A DNA stretch of 64,000 nt from an uncultured Acidimicrobiales bacterium (GTDB lineage Bacteria > Actinomycetota > Acidimicrobiia > Acidimicrobiales > SZUA-35): positions 62,001-126,000 of the forward strand of contig CALJSB010000025.1 of the NCBI GenBank assembly GCA_937976305.1, read 5' to 3'. Shown here one piece after another: positions 46,097 through 56,824 of this stretch. Both the position numbers and the translations under genes were made by a program. The notes under the pieces are model-generated. The model worked only from the letters and a program-made list of their open reading frames with translations. It did not search any database and had not been told where the DNA came from. How positions within the stretch are numbered: the stretch's first letter is position 1; each line of letters starts with the position of its first letter.

Positions 46097-46809
46097 ATCT
46101 CGATGAGCTGTTGGATACGTTCCTCGATCTCTTCATCGCTCAAACGTCCCTGCCAGTTCTCGATCACGGTCCCATCGTCATTCACGAAGATCCACCAGGG
46201 TTGATAGTTGATGTCGAAGCCCAACCAGATGTCGCCGTCGGTATCTGCGGCATGGTCGATGTGTTCGAGGCCATGCCGCTCGACGAACGCCTCCATGTTG
46301 CTCATGTTCGAGACGCCTGCGAGCCCGAGGATCTCGACCTGGCCTTCGAAGTCACGGGCCGCTTGCGCCACTCTGGGCGCCTCAGCGTTGCACCATGAAC
46401 ACCACGGGGCCCAGAACCACAGGATCACGTCTCGGCCCAAGTACTCCGAACCGACGATGTCATCTCCACCACCGACCGCAGGAGCAGTCCACGTCATTGC
46501 ATCACGCAGCGACGAGGTGGGGTTGCCTGCACCGCGCGCTGGATCGCCGCCCGTCTCACCAATTGCCTCGGGCAGCACCGCATCTGCCTCGGCCGCAACC
46601 TCGACCGGCTCTGCATCCTCAGTGACGTCGGCCTCTTCCACTGCATCTGTCTCTTCAAGGGTCTCTGTCTCTTCAACAAGAACTGTCTCTTCAACAAGCT
46701 CTGTGGTGGGAGCTGCAGGCTCCACCGAGGTTGTCTCGTCGGCTGTCGAGGCGCACGCAGCGACGAGCATGGCTGCCGCAACCAGCAGTGGAACGATTGG
46801 GCGACTCAT
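46093..46809 (-). CDS. TlpA/ResA-like thioredoxin lipoprotein
   Basis: 238 residues. The lipobox VAAC gives Cys19 for lipid attachment. Residues 25-80 are an extremely acidic Glu/Thr/Val linker with repeated VEETE/LEETD units. The thioredoxin domain (about 100-238) has FWAPWCSWC with active cysteines 137 and 140, and cis-Pro in NYQPWWIF. It should reduce disulfides outside the membrane using electrons from CcdA. The ATG overlaps the ccdA stop (TCAT on the plus strand), and the next lipoprotein overlaps in turn. Confidence 0.88.
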   Translation of the reverse strand: MSRPIVPLLVAAAMLVAACASTADETTSVEPAAPTTELVEETVLVEETETLEETDAVEEADVTEDAEPVEVAAEADAVLPEAIGETGGDPARGAGNPTSSLRDAMTWTAPAVGGGDDIVGSEYLGRDVILWFWAPWCSWCNAEAPRVAQAARDFEGQVEILGLAGVSNMSNMEAFVERHGLEHIDHAADTDGDIWLGFDINYQPWWIFVNDDGTVIENWQGRLSDEEIEERIQQLIEM

Positions 46810-47675
46810 GTTGAGGCCTCCGGTGGAAACAGTGTTTGGGCTTCATCGACAGGTCGCCGACCTTTGAGAGTCAGGACTGCAGCGACGAGAACGACGCAGG
46901 GAAGGCCAAGAACGACGATGGTGGGGAGGCCGCCGATGAACCGGCTCACCGGCTCACTGACGCCAGCGACCAACTCGGCCGGCCCGGTCGCAACGGGATC
47001 CCCTTGCACGATGCGCAGCTGGAACCACCCGTAGTACATCGAGTAGATGCCGGCGACGATCACGAGCCAGCCTGAGATGCGCTCGACCAACGGGAGCACT
47101 CGTCGCATGCGGGCCAGCATCTGCTCTCGGGCAAGGGCAACCACGATGGTGAGGGTGATCAACACCGCAGCCATTCCAGCGGAATAGGCACCAAACACGG
47201 CGATACCCGAGATGAATCCGGTGCGGTTGAACGACGTCGACACGGTGACGAGAAAAGCAGGGATCGTGCAGGCCAACGAAACCATGGCGTACATCACCCC
47301 ATACCCGAACATGGCTGCAGGGCTATCGCCCGACACGTTTCGAGAACCACCGAGCATCGGGATCGAGAGCTTGTGCCCGCGCACGAGCGTGATGCCCATC
47401 GGTATGAGGAGCGCGCCGACGACGATCCCGGCCCACGGTGCCCACGCCAGCAGCGTCGAAGAGACAGACACGACGATGGCACCGATGATCAGAAACACGA
47501 GCGAGAAGCCTGCGACAACTGAGGAGGCCACCACCGCAATACGCCCCGGCCCTGCTGATCCCTCTGACGAACCGAGGTAGTACGCCAGGTAGCCAGGCAA
47601 GAGCGCGAATCCACACGGGTTGAATGCCGCCACGGTGCCGGCGACAAAGGCCAATCCGATCGGGCCGTCAATCAT
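46806..47675 (-). CDS. ccdA: CcdA/DsbD-type thiol-disulfide transporter
   Basis: 289 residues with about seven membrane helices. The two functional cysteines are in AAFNPCGFALLPGYLAYY (about 16-33) and SLACTIPAF (about 132-140), as in CcdA. It passes electrons from cytoplasmic thioredoxin to extracytoplasmic partners, here most likely the TlpA-like lipoprotein whose gene overlaps it. Cytochrome c maturation is a usual use, but no ccs/res genes are in the window. It is the first gene of a three-gene operon, 51 bases after the amidase end. Confidence 0.9.
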   Translation of the reverse strand: MIDGPIGLAFVAGTVAAFNPCGFALLPGYLAYYLGSSEGSAGPGRIAVVASSVVAGFSLVFLIIGAIVVSVSSTLLAWAPWAGIVVGALLIPMGITLVRGHKLSIPMLGGSRNVSGDSPAAMFGYGVMYAMVSLACTIPAFLVTVSTSFNRTGFISGIAVFGAYSAGMAAVLITLTIVVALAREQMLARMRRVLPLVERISGWLVIVAGIYSMYYGWFQLRIVQGDPVATGPAELVAGVSEPVSRFIGGLPTIVVLGLPCVVLVAAVLTLKGRRPVDEAQTLFPPEAST

Positions 47676-47726
47676 GGGTGGAAATCTAGGAGTTGTCTGG
47701 GCATGGCTCGTAGCGCCCCACGATTG

Positions 47727-49187
47727 TTAAGAAGTCGGCTCGGGCATCGGTGGGACCGGTCGGGAGAGGATGGGATCTGCTGCGCACAGGTCCTCGAGTG
47801 CGGCGGCGATGCTGAGGACTCGGCGGTCGTGATACATCGGGCCCGCGATCTGAAGACCAAACGGCAAGCCGTTGCTATCGGTGCCACAAGGAAGGGCCGT
47901 CACGGGATGGCCAACCACGGTGAGCGAAGCAGTGAGGGCCAACCACGCCATGTAGTTGTCGACCGGATGTCCATCGATCTCGACCGGGTTGCGGTGGACC
48001 CACGGAAACGGCGGAACGCTCACGCCCGGGCACAGAATCACGTCGACGTTGCTACCGGCGGAATCGAAGTGTTGCGCGAACTCCTGCAACAGCTCAGTCT
48101 GCGTTCGTCGAGCCGCCGCAATCTCTTCCATCGGCATCGCCAGGGCGGCGTCGTAGGACTGGCGGATATTCGGGTTGAACTCTTCACCCCAGCTCTCGGC
48201 CTGATCCCGCCACTGCGTAACGAAGATGTCGGCCCGCAACCTCCAGTCGACGTCAGGAGCTCTCCGAAGATCGACGGGCACCTCCACGATGTCCAGCCCG
48301 TGTCCGGCCAGTCGCTCGATTCGGCCGGCAAACGTCGACCGCACCTCCCGCGACACCAGCACGCCTCCAAGATCGGCTGTCACGCCAATACGAATCTTGC
48401 TGAGATCGACCTCGACAAGATCTGCGAGAGTCTTTGCGTCAAACGGAAACGTCATGGCGTCGCGGGGTCGGCCATGCGGGACGAGGTCACGGCTCGCAAC
48501 GACTGAAAGCAGAAGGGCCGTATCGCGAACTGTGCGAGCCATTGGTCCCTGCACGCTGTAGAAGTTCTGCGTCATCGTCCGCTGTTCGTTTGGCACGATG
48601 CCCGGTGTCGCCCGATGAGCCACGACGCCGCAATAGGAAGCTGGGATACGAAGACTGCCGCCATGATCTGAGCCAGTGGCGAGCGGCACCATGCCGGTGG
48701 CGACTACCACTCCCGACCCTCCAGAGGAACCGCCGCAGGTCAGCTCCGGGTCAAACGGATTGCCCGTTGCCCCAAAGAGCGGGTTCACCGTGTTTGCGCC
48801 GATGCTGTATTCGGGAAGGTTTGTCTTGCCGACGACGATCCCCCCAGCAGCCCGGATCCGAGCCACGATCCCGGCATCTTCGGTTGGCACATTGTCAACG
48901 AGATCGGGGCTGCCGTAGGTCGTGCGCACACCCTCGGTCGGCTGCAAGTCTTTGATGGCCACGGGAAGCCCGTGCAGTGGGCCGAGTGCTTCTCCAGCCG
49001 CTCGAGCCCGATCGGCGTTCGCCGCTTCTGCGTCTGCTCGCTCGTCACAGCGCGTGATCATTGCGTTCAGAACGGGGTCGAGAGCATCGGTCCGTCCGCG
49101 GCAGGCTGCCACCAGCTCGACAGACGACAGCGACCCGCTCGCCATCTCATTGCTGGCCTCGATGGCAGAGAGATCGGATGCGTGCAC
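47727..49187 (-). CDS. Amidase signature family hydrolase
   Basis: 486 residues, GTG start. The complete triad is Lys79 (AIKD), Ser154 (CGGSSGG) and Ser178 (DHGGSLR), with 24-residue Ser-Ser spacing. It is a second amidase distinct from that at 10764, with a C-terminal segment (NYMAWLALTASLTVVGHPVTALP) typical of acylamidase-like members. The substrate is unknown. It diverges from the SDR gene with a 50-base gap. Confidence 0.88.
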   Translation of the reverse strand: MHASDLSAIEASNEMASGSLSSVELVAACRGRTDALDPVLNAMITRCDERADAEAANADRARAAGEALGPLHGLPVAIKDLQPTEGVRTTYGSPDLVDNVPTEDAGIVARIRAAGGIVVGKTNLPEYSIGANTVNPLFGATGNPFDPELTCGGSSGGSGVVVATGMVPLATGSDHGGSLRIPASYCGVVAHRATPGIVPNEQRTMTQNFYSVQGPMARTVRDTALLLSVVASRDLVPHGRPRDAMTFPFDAKTLADLVEVDLSKIRIGVTADLGGVLVSREVRSTFAGRIERLAGHGLDIVEVPVDLRRAPDVDWRLRADIFVTQWRDQAESWGEEFNPNIRQSYDAALAMPMEEIAAARRTQTELLQEFAQHFDSAGSNVDVILCPGVSVPPFPWVHRNPVEIDGHPVDNYMAWLALTASLTVVGHPVTALPCGTDSNGLPFGLQIAGPMYHDRRVLSIAAALEDLCAADPILSRPVPPMPEPTS

Positions 49188-49237
49188 GCCCCGATCGTAG
49201 TGACAGACTCACACGAGGCCCGTGTGGAGGTGACCCG

Positions 49238-50038
49238 ATGGCTGTTGATCTCTTGAACTTCACTGGACGCAACGTCGTGCTCACCGGCGCGGCGTCTGGC
49301 ATGGGAGCCGCAGCCCTCCGCCTGTTCGCTGAAGAAGGGGCGACCGTCGCGGCTCTCGATGTCGCACCCGTTTCGGACGGCCAAGCTCACTATGTGGCCT
49401 GCGATCTCGGAGATCCCGACTCGATCGACGTCGCCCTTGCCCAACTCCCGGATCGCATCGACGTGCTCGTGAACTGTGCGGGCATCCCCAATGGCGGTCG
49501 TTTCGACGCGAGCACCGTGATGGCAGTCAATTGGCTCGGCTTGCAGCGACTTACCGAGTCACTACTCCCCCGTATGCGGGCGGGCTCTGCCGTTGTCCAC
49601 GTGGCCTCAACAGCAGGTCGCAACTGGGCTGATCGTCGAGCCGAAATCGCCGAGTTGGTTGCGCTCGAATCGTTCGACGCTGGTCTCGATTGGGTGCGCA
49701 AGCATGAAGAGGTTGTTGGTGACGGCTACGCCTTCTCGAAAGAGGTCGTGCAGTACTACACGCATCTTCGCTCTCTCGAGACCGTTCACGACGGCGTTCG
49801 AATGAACAGCATCTGCCCGGGGGTCACCGACACTGCTCTGGTCGACGACTTTCGCAAGGGCGTAGGCGACGACATCCTCGACCGTGCCGTCGCCGTTGTT
49901 GGCCGAATGGCCGATCCCGCAGAGATGGCGCCTCCGATACTGTTTCTCGCCGATGAGGCATCTGCGAGCTACATCAATGGTGTCAACCTCAACGTCGACC
50001 TCGGCACCGGCGCGGCACACCTCACCGGGAACTTCTAA
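49238..50038 (+). CDS. Short-chain dehydrogenase (3-alpha-hydroxysteroid-dehydrogenase-like)
   Basis: 266 residues from ATG 49238, with GGAGG at 49226-49230. The Rossmann motif is GAASGMGA (about 17-24); VNCAG (about 80), the catalytic Ser in VASTAG (about 121-126) and YAFSK (about 164-168, Tyr and Lys) are in place. A long insert precedes the YxxxK, as in 3-alpha-HSDH/carbonyl reductases. It would oxidise a secondary alcohol with NAD(P). The MFS exporter follows 12 bases later, suggesting one transcript. Confidence 0.88.
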   Translation: MAVDLLNFTGRNVVLTGAASGMGAAALRLFAEEGATVAALDVAPVSDGQAHYVACDLGDPDSIDVALAQLPDRIDVLVNCAGIPNGGRFDASTVMAVNWLGLQRLTESLLPRMRAGSAVVHVASTAGRNWADRRAEIAELVALESFDAGLDWVRKHEEVVGDGYAFSKEVVQYYTHLRSLETVHDGVRMNSICPGVTDTALVDDFRKGVGDDILDRAVAVVGRMADPAEMAPPILFLADEASASYINGVNLNVDLGTGAAHLTGNF

Positions 50039-50050
50039 GCGATCCAAACG

Positions 50051-51520
50051 GTGAAGTCTGTTGCCTCGCTGGCCACGCCAGCCACCCCTCCCGTCGACTA
50101 TGCGTCTGACCGTCGCTATCAGCGGACGCTGCTCGGCGTCGTCATGTTGGCCGTGACGGCCTTCGGCTCGCTCATGACCCTCGTGACGGTCGCCCTCGGC
50201 ACCATCGGCGACGATCTCGGGGCATCACGAGCAACGATGACCTGGGCCATCACTGGCCTCATGCTGGCCATGGCCGTGCTCACTCCGCTGGCCGGAACCC
50301 TTGGCGACGTGCACGGCCACCGCAAGATCTTCCTCGGCGGACTCGCCGGTGGGGCCGTTGCCACCTTGCTCTGCGGGTTGGCCTGGGACGCTCAGTCGTT
50401 GATCGCCTTTCGGGTGTTGTTCGGCTTGTTCGCCGCTGGCGTGAACCCAAACGGGATGGCCCTGATGATGCACGCCTACGGGATCGAACGACGGGCGGCA
50501 GCGATCGGTTGGTTTCAATTCGCGATGACTGGTGCTCCATCGATCGGACTCGTCGTTGGTGGGCCGCTCATCGACCTTGCCGGCTGGCGCACGATCTTCT
50601 TCATCTTCGCCGGCATGAATTTCCTGGCGTTTGTGGTCGGATTCAGGCTGCTCCGTCCGATCCCACGTCAAGAAGGACGCAAGCTCGATCTCGCCGGGGC
50701 GGGCACGCTTGCGTTTGGGGTCTTTGCCGGCCTGCTCACGATCACCCGAATCACCACTCTGGTGCGAGATGACAACAGCGGTGGGATCGTCACCGACGGG
50801 TGGACTGGTCTTGCCCTGATCGCCTGCATTGCCGGCGTCGCCGCCTTCATCTCCGTCGAGCGCCGGACGGCCACCCCGATGCTGAAACTCGAGTACTTCC
50901 GTGAGCGCAACTTTTCGCTTCCGATGCTCTCAGGCGCCTTCGTGCAATTCGCCTACATGGGTGGGTTCATCATCACGCCAGCCCTTCTCGAGAAGCGCTA
51001 CGGGTGGACAGTCGGAGCAATTGCGCTGTTGATGATTCCGCGCCCCGGTGTGTTCAGCATCGCCTCGCCGCTTGGCGGTCTGTTGCCCAGCAAGGTTGGC
51101 CTCAAAGTTCCCGTTGTACTTGGCGGCATCCTCATGGTGGCGTCGATGATTGCGTTCGTCGCGGCCACCGGTTTCACCTCCGGGACCGGCATCGCCTTGA
51201 TCGTGGCTGGCCTCGTGTTGTCAGGAGCAGCGGCTGGCATCTCGCAGCCGTCCATCGCTGCGCTTGCGGTCAACCAAGTCGACGAAGCCGATGTTGGTGT
51301 GGCCAACGGCATGAATCAACAGGTGATGTTCGTGGGCATCCTCGCCGGCATCCAAACGATGAACGTGCTGCTCGGCGACAACACAGATGCGAGCCGCTTC
51401 GCCCTGACATACGTCGTTGGTCTTGCGGTCGCAGCCGTCGGACTTCTGGTGGCGCTCGGGATCTCTGTCAGCCGGCCGGAGATGGCGCAGCCTGCGTCCC
51501 CCGCACGAGCCGGCCGTTGA
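50051..51520 (+). CDS. MFS transporter, DHA2 (EmrB/QacA-like) family
   Basis: 489 residues, GTG start. About fourteen hydrophobic helices, consistent with the 14-TM drug:H+ antiporters. GTLGDVHGHRKIF (about 81-93) is the motif A between helices 2 and 3; GAPSIGLVVGGPLIDLAGWRTIF (about 160-182) is motif C plus the following loop. It would export a hydrophobic compound. The last 53 bases overlap the convergent amidohydrolase gene. Confidence 0.85.
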   Translation: MKSVASLATPATPPVDYASDRRYQRTLLGVVMLAVTAFGSLMTLVTVALGTIGDDLGASRATMTWAITGLMLAMAVLTPLAGTLGDVHGHRKIFLGGLAGGAVATLLCGLAWDAQSLIAFRVLFGLFAAGVNPNGMALMMHAYGIERRAAAIGWFQFAMTGAPSIGLVVGGPLIDLAGWRTIFFIFAGMNFLAFVVGFRLLRPIPRQEGRKLDLAGAGTLAFGVFAGLLTITRITTLVRDDNSGGIVTDGWTGLALIACIAGVAAFISVERRTATPMLKLEYFRERNFSLPMLSGAFVQFAYMGGFIITPALLEKRYGWTVGAIALLMIPRPGVFSIASPLGGLLPSKVGLKVPVVLGGILMVASMIAFVAATGFTSGTGIALIVAGLVLSGAAAGISQPSIAALAVNQVDEADVGVANGMNQQVMFVGILAGIQTMNVLLGDNTDASRFALTYVVGLAVAAVGLLVALGISVSRPEMAQPASPARAGR

Positions 51521-53201
51521 GTTCTCCCGTTGGCTCGCCGTCGCGGAACGCAATCCGCCCAGACACAATCGTCACGTCGTAGCCGGTCGCCCGTTGCACC
51601 AGGCGTCGACCGCCGGCCGGCAAGTCGTTGACCACGGTGGGCTCGTGAGGCACGAGGTTCTCGAAGTCGATGACGTTGACGTCGGCCTTATAGCCGGGAG
51701 CCAACACGCCTCGATCGAGCAGGCCGACCAACTCAGCGGTCTTCTGTGTTTGTTTCGACACCAGCAGCTCAAGCGGCATGGTCTCGCCCCGGGTGCGATC
51801 TCGTCCCCAATGCTGCAGAAGGGTGGTTGGGAAGCTGGCGTCGGAGATCACGCCGCAGTGCGCACCACCGTCGCCCAGCCCCATCACGGTGTGGGGATGC
51901 TGGATCATCTCTTCGACGTAGTCGAGGTTGCCCGGCAAGTAGTTGAACAGTGGGTGATAGATCAGCGCCTTGCCGTCGTTCTCCACCAAGACATCGAGAG
52001 CGATCTCTTCTGGGCGCCGATCTGATGCGGCCCCGAGCCCCTCAAACGATTCCTCCGGAGCAGGCTCGTAGTTGGCAGGCTCCCCGAGTCGGAACATCTT
52101 GTGGAAGCTCGTGACGATCTCGCCAGCCAAGCCCTCGAGCTGGCAGGTTTCAGACAGCAGCGCTTCGCGCACCTCAGGTTTGCGGAGTTCAGCCACCTTC
52201 TCTTCGAGGGGAAGGCGGTGAATCGCTCGGTAGCTGGGGTGGAAGCTGAACGGGTTGAGCGTGGTGGTCAAGCCCATGAGCACGCCGGTGGCCCTGGGCG
52301 GTACTTGCCCTCGCATGTCGAGCCCGTCAGCTTGCGCCGCCGAGATCCCGTCGAGCAACTCACGCCACCAATCGGGCCTGGCGTCTTGCTGTTCGACCGT
52401 GATCGACGTGGGGCGTCCGGACGCTTCGGCCATGCGTCGAAACAGACGGAACTCCGATTCGAAGTCGTAGAAATCAGAGATGCCCTGCACGACGCCGGTG
52501 CCGGCCTTGGCCAACGCACTCGCTAGCCCGACCAACTCGTCCTCATCGGCGGTAATGGTTGGTGTCAACACACCGTCGACGTCCTTGTGCTTCTCAGTAC
52601 GCGAGGTCGAGAATCCGAGTGCACCGGCCTCAATGGCCTCTTGCACGATTGCCGCCATTTCGGTGATCTCACCAGGAGTCGCCGGTTCGTGGGCTGGACC
52701 ACGCTCGCCCATCACGTAGGCCCGCACCGCCCCGTGGGGAACCTGCGTGCCGACATCAATAGCCAGATCGCGCCGTTCCAGTGCATCGAGGTACTCGGGG
52801 AAGCTCTCCCAGTCCCACTGAATGCCCTCGTGCAAGGCCGTGCCGGGGATGTCCTCGACGCCTTCCATCAAACCGATCAGCCAGTCGCGTTGCTCCGGGC
52901 GGCAGGGGGCGAACCCGACGCCACAGTTACCGGCAACGATCGTGGTGACACCGTGGTAGGTCGACGGCGTGATGAAGGGATCCCAGGTGACTTGTCCGTC
53001 GTAGTGGGTGTGGATGTCGACGAAGCCCGGCGTGACGATGCGGCCGGTGGCGTCAATGGATTCGGTCTCTGGCCCGACTCGAGATTGGTCGATCTCGCCG
53101 ACCGCCACGAGTTGGTCGTCGACGACGGCAAGATCTCCCTTGAACGGTGGCGAGCCCGTTCCGTCGTAGATGAGTCCGTTGGTCACGACGAGGTCGTACA
53201 T
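51468..53201 (-). CDS. Amidohydrolase, N-acyl-D-amino-acid deacylase-like
   Basis: 577 residues. The family opening [16 protein letters not shown], the metal motif DIHTHYDGQ (about 62-70), the Cys in [10 protein letters not shown] (about 90-98) and [10 protein letters not shown] (Asp near 448) match D-aminoacylases. The two middle His ligands expected near 220 and 250 (THxRDE and SHHK in characterised enzymes) are not seen: the same places read VVQGISD and TVEQQDA. Metal binding or reaction may therefore differ. The gene ends 53 bases inside the MFS gene on the other strand. Confidence 0.82.
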   Translation of the reverse strand: MYDLVVTNGLIYDGTGSPPFKGDLAVVDDQLVAVGEIDQSRVGPETESIDATGRIVTPGFVDIHTHYDGQVTWDPFITPSTYHGVTTIVAGNCGVGFAPCRPEQRDWLIGLMEGVEDIPGTALHEGIQWDWESFPEYLDALERRDLAIDVGTQVPHGAVRAYVMGERGPAHEPATPGEITEMAAIVQEAIEAGALGFSTSRTEKHKDVDGVLTPTITADEDELVGLASALAKAGTGVVQGISDFYDFESEFRLFRRMAEASGRPTSITVEQQDARPDWWRELLDGISAAQADGLDMRGQVPPRATGVLMGLTTTLNPFSFHPSYRAIHRLPLEEKVAELRKPEVREALLSETCQLEGLAGEIVTSFHKMFRLGEPANYEPAPEESFEGLGAASDRRPEEIALDVLVENDGKALIYHPLFNYLPGNLDYVEEMIQHPHTVMGLGDGGAHCGVISDASFPTTLLQHWGRDRTRGETMPLELLVSKQTQKTAELVGLLDRGVLAPGYKADVNVIDFENLVPHEPTVVNDLPAGGRRLVQRATGYDVTIVSGRIAFRDGEPTGELNGRLVRGTQAAPSPAG

Positions 53202-53240
53202 GGCTCCACCTTGTCACGTGGTCTTACGCTTGAGCCAGCC

Positions 53241-53741
53241 TTAGAAGTCGCCTGCCTGTTTGCGTAGCGGCCACAAGCTGTCGTCGATGCCTTTGAGGTC
53301 GACGTCTGAGAGTCCGTCGAGGCCAAAGCTCACATCGCCGAGCGCAGCCGATGCTTGCTCGACCAGTGCACGGCCGTCGTCGGTGATGGCAGCCAAGGTT
53401 GTGCGGCCATCGGTGGGGTGAGCTTCTCGACGAACGAGACCATCGCGCTCGAGGCGGTCGATCGTGTTCGTCACGCTGGCGGCGTGTACCTGTAATCTCG
53501 CGCCCATCTTGCCCAAGGGCAGTGCACCGGTCCGGCTGAAGTGGAGCAGCGCCAAGGCTTCAAACCTCGAGAAGTTCAGTCCGAACGGAGAAAGCGCATC
53601 GTTGATACGGCCGAGAATGATTTGGTGGGCGCGTGTCACAGACGTCGCGGCCGTCATGGCGCTCGCCGCCGGCCACTCGGATCGCTCCCAGTTCCGCTTT
53701 GCCTCATCGATTGGATCGAATTCCAACCCCATGAGGCCCAT
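53241..53741 (-). CDS. MarR-family transcriptional regulator
   Basis: 166 residues. The winged helix spans about 55-125: FSRFEALALLHF, LGKMGARLQVHAASVTNTIDRLERDGLVRR and the wing HPTDGRTTLAAITDDG, all typical of MarR. These dimers bind palindromes and usually leave DNA when a ligand (often an aromatic acid or acyl-CoA) binds. It diverges from the mutase operon across 44 bases holding a perfect 20-base palindrome, the probable operator, so it should control both itself and the mutase. Start ATG 53741; ATG 53732 is possible. Confidence 0.9.
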   Translation of the reverse strand: MGLMGLEFDPIDEAKRNWERSEWPAASAMTAATSVTRAHQIILGRINDALSPFGLNFSRFEALALLHFSRTGALPLGKMGARLQVHAASVTNTIDRLERDGLVRREAHPTDGRTTLAAITDDGRALVEQASAALGDVSFGLDGLSDVDLKGIDDSLWPLRKQAGDF

Positions 53742-53748
53742 GCTACAT

Positions 53749-53768
53749 TTACTTTGACGTCAAAGTAA
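53749..53768. promoter_or_regulatory. Perfect 20-base palindrome, probable MarR operator
   Basis: TTACTTTGACGTCAAAGTAA reads the same on both strands. It begins 8 bases before the marR start codon (minus strand) and ends 17 bases before the mutase start codon (plus strand). Its length and AT-rich arms suit a MarR dimer. Its position so near both starts means a bound regulator would block the marR promoter or start region and sit over the mutase promoter or leader. Confidence 0.85.
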
Positions 53769-53785
53769 CAGAGCAGGGAGCCAGC

Positions 53786-55413
<1,628 letters not shown>

Positions 55414-55417
<4 letters not shown>

Positions 55418-55830
55418 CCGACGCTGCTGCTGCAACTGATGGTGAGCCGCTCCGCGTCATCCTGGCCAAGCTGGGCCTCGATGGCCACGATCGGGGCTTG
55501 AAGGTCGTCGCCCGCATGCTGCGTGATGCGGGCGTCGAGGTGATCTACCTGGGTCTCCGACAAACCGCAGCGACCATCATCAACGCCGCTGAGCAAGAGG
55601 ACGCGGACGCTATTGGTCTGTCGATGCACAACGCCGGTCACCTGACTCTGGCCCCTCGCATGGTGAACGCCGTCAAAGAGGCTGGCCTCGACATCCCGGT
55701 GATCGTTGGCGGCATCATTCCCGACGAAGACATCACGGAGCTTCTCGACAAGGGCGTTGCCGCCGTTCTCGGGCCAGGTGCGTCCACCGACGAGGTCATC
55801 GCTGCCATTCGTGACAGCGTGCCGAGCTGA
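55414..55830 (+). CDS. Cobalamin-binding (small) subunit of the acyl-CoA mutase
   Basis: 138 residues. The DxHxxG motif is D23-G-H25-D-R-G28 in LGLDGHDRGLKV; His25 replaces the dimethylbenzimidazole ligand of adenosylcobalamin. GLSMHNAGHLTL (about 68-79; the family usually has SxL here) and VGGIIPDED (about 98-106) complete the Rossmann-like B12 fold. It pairs with the upstream catalytic subunit, as in two-subunit isobutyryl- and 2-hydroxyisobutyryl-CoA mutases. The MeaB gene follows 10 bases later. Confidence 0.92.
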
Positions 55831-55840
55831 GCGAGACCCG

Positions 55841-56824
55841 TTGAGCCTTCGAGGAGTTTCTACAGCCGAGGTGTTCGAGCGTGCCGTCGCTGGTGAGCGC
55901 CGCGCCCTTGGCCGCTTGCTCACCTTGGTGGAGCGTGGTGGTCCGGCGGGCGACGAACTAGCGGAGATCGCCCACCCACGGGCCGGTCATTGCCACGTCG
56001 TTGGTCTCACGGGCGCCCCTGGCGCCGGTAAGTCCACCATCACCGGCCGCCTGGCCGCTGCCGCCAGTGCAGCGAGAGCTGACGACACACCGGGCGTCGG
56101 CGTGGTGGCGATCGATCCGAGTTCCCCCATCACCGGTGGTGCCATTCTCGGCGACCGAATTCGTATGGACGAGGTGATCGATCGGGAGGGCACCTTCGTG
56201 CGCTCGATGGCCACCCGCGGTTCGTCCGGTGGCCTTGCCCTTGCCGTGCCCGGAGCCATCCGAGTGCTCGATGCTGTCGCCTATGACCCCGTCATCATCG
56301 AAACCGTCGGTGTTGGCCAGGTCGAGGTCGACATCGCAGGAACGGCCGACACCACTGTTGTGGTAGTCACTCCTGGTTGGGGCGACGCCGTGCAAGCCAA
56401 CAAGGCGGGGCTGCTCGAAGTGGCCGACATCTTCGTGGTGAACAAGGCCGAACGTCCCGGTGCCTCCGATGCGCGCCGAGATCTCGAACTCATGCTCGAC
56501 CTCGGCGCCCACCCGGTCGAGGGAGTCCCGCATTGGCGAGCCCCGATCCTCATGACAACGGCGACAGACGGCACCGGTATCGATGAGCTGTGGAACGAGG
56601 TCGGGAAGCACCGCACCTGGCTCCAAGAAACCGGCGAACTCGAGAACCGACGGCAGAGCCGAGATCGATTCGAGATGCTCGGGCGAGTCGACGAGTTGCT
56701 CGGCGCCGTCGGTCGGGCTCGAGCAGAATCCGACCATGGCGTTCGGCTGCTCGGCGAGGTGAAGGAACGGTCGATGTCTCCGGCCGCCGCCGCATCAGAA
56801 TTGCTCAACGACCTGCTTCAATGA
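55841..56824 (+). CDS. meaB: MeaB/ArgK-type G-protein chaperone of B12 mutases
   Basis: 327 residues from TTG 55841 (LSLRGVSTAEVFERAV), the family size; GTG 55871 is an alternative. The P-loop GAPGAGKST is at 58-66; IDPSSP, RMDEV and the ETVGVGQVEVDI switch region (about 150-161) follow, with NKAE near 196 in the guanine-recognition place (usually NKAD). MeaB gates cofactor loading and repair of the mutase with GTP hydrolysis. It lies between the B12 subunit and pyrC, overlapping pyrC by ATGA. Confidence 0.92.
   Translation: MSLRGVSTAEVFERAVAGERRALGRLLTLVERGGPAGDELAEIAHPRAGHCHVVGLTGAPGAGKSTITGRLAAAASAARADDTPGVGVVAIDPSSPITGGAILGDRIRMDEVIDREGTFVRSMATRGSSGGLALAVPGAIRVLDAVAYDPVIIETVGVGQVEVDIAGTADTTVVVVTPGWGDAVQANKAGLLEVADIFVVNKAERPGASDARRDLELMLDLGAHPVEGVPHWRAPILMTTATDGTGIDELWNEVGKHRTWLQETGELENRRQSRDRFEMLGRVDELLGAVGRARAESDHGVRLLGEVKERSMSPAAAASELLNDLLQ

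Noticed and set aside
47727-49187. GatA role for this amidase (also considered for those at 10764 and 60168)
   Set aside because: No gatB or gatC gene is adjacent to any of the three, their sequences look like general amidases, and the window carries glnS.
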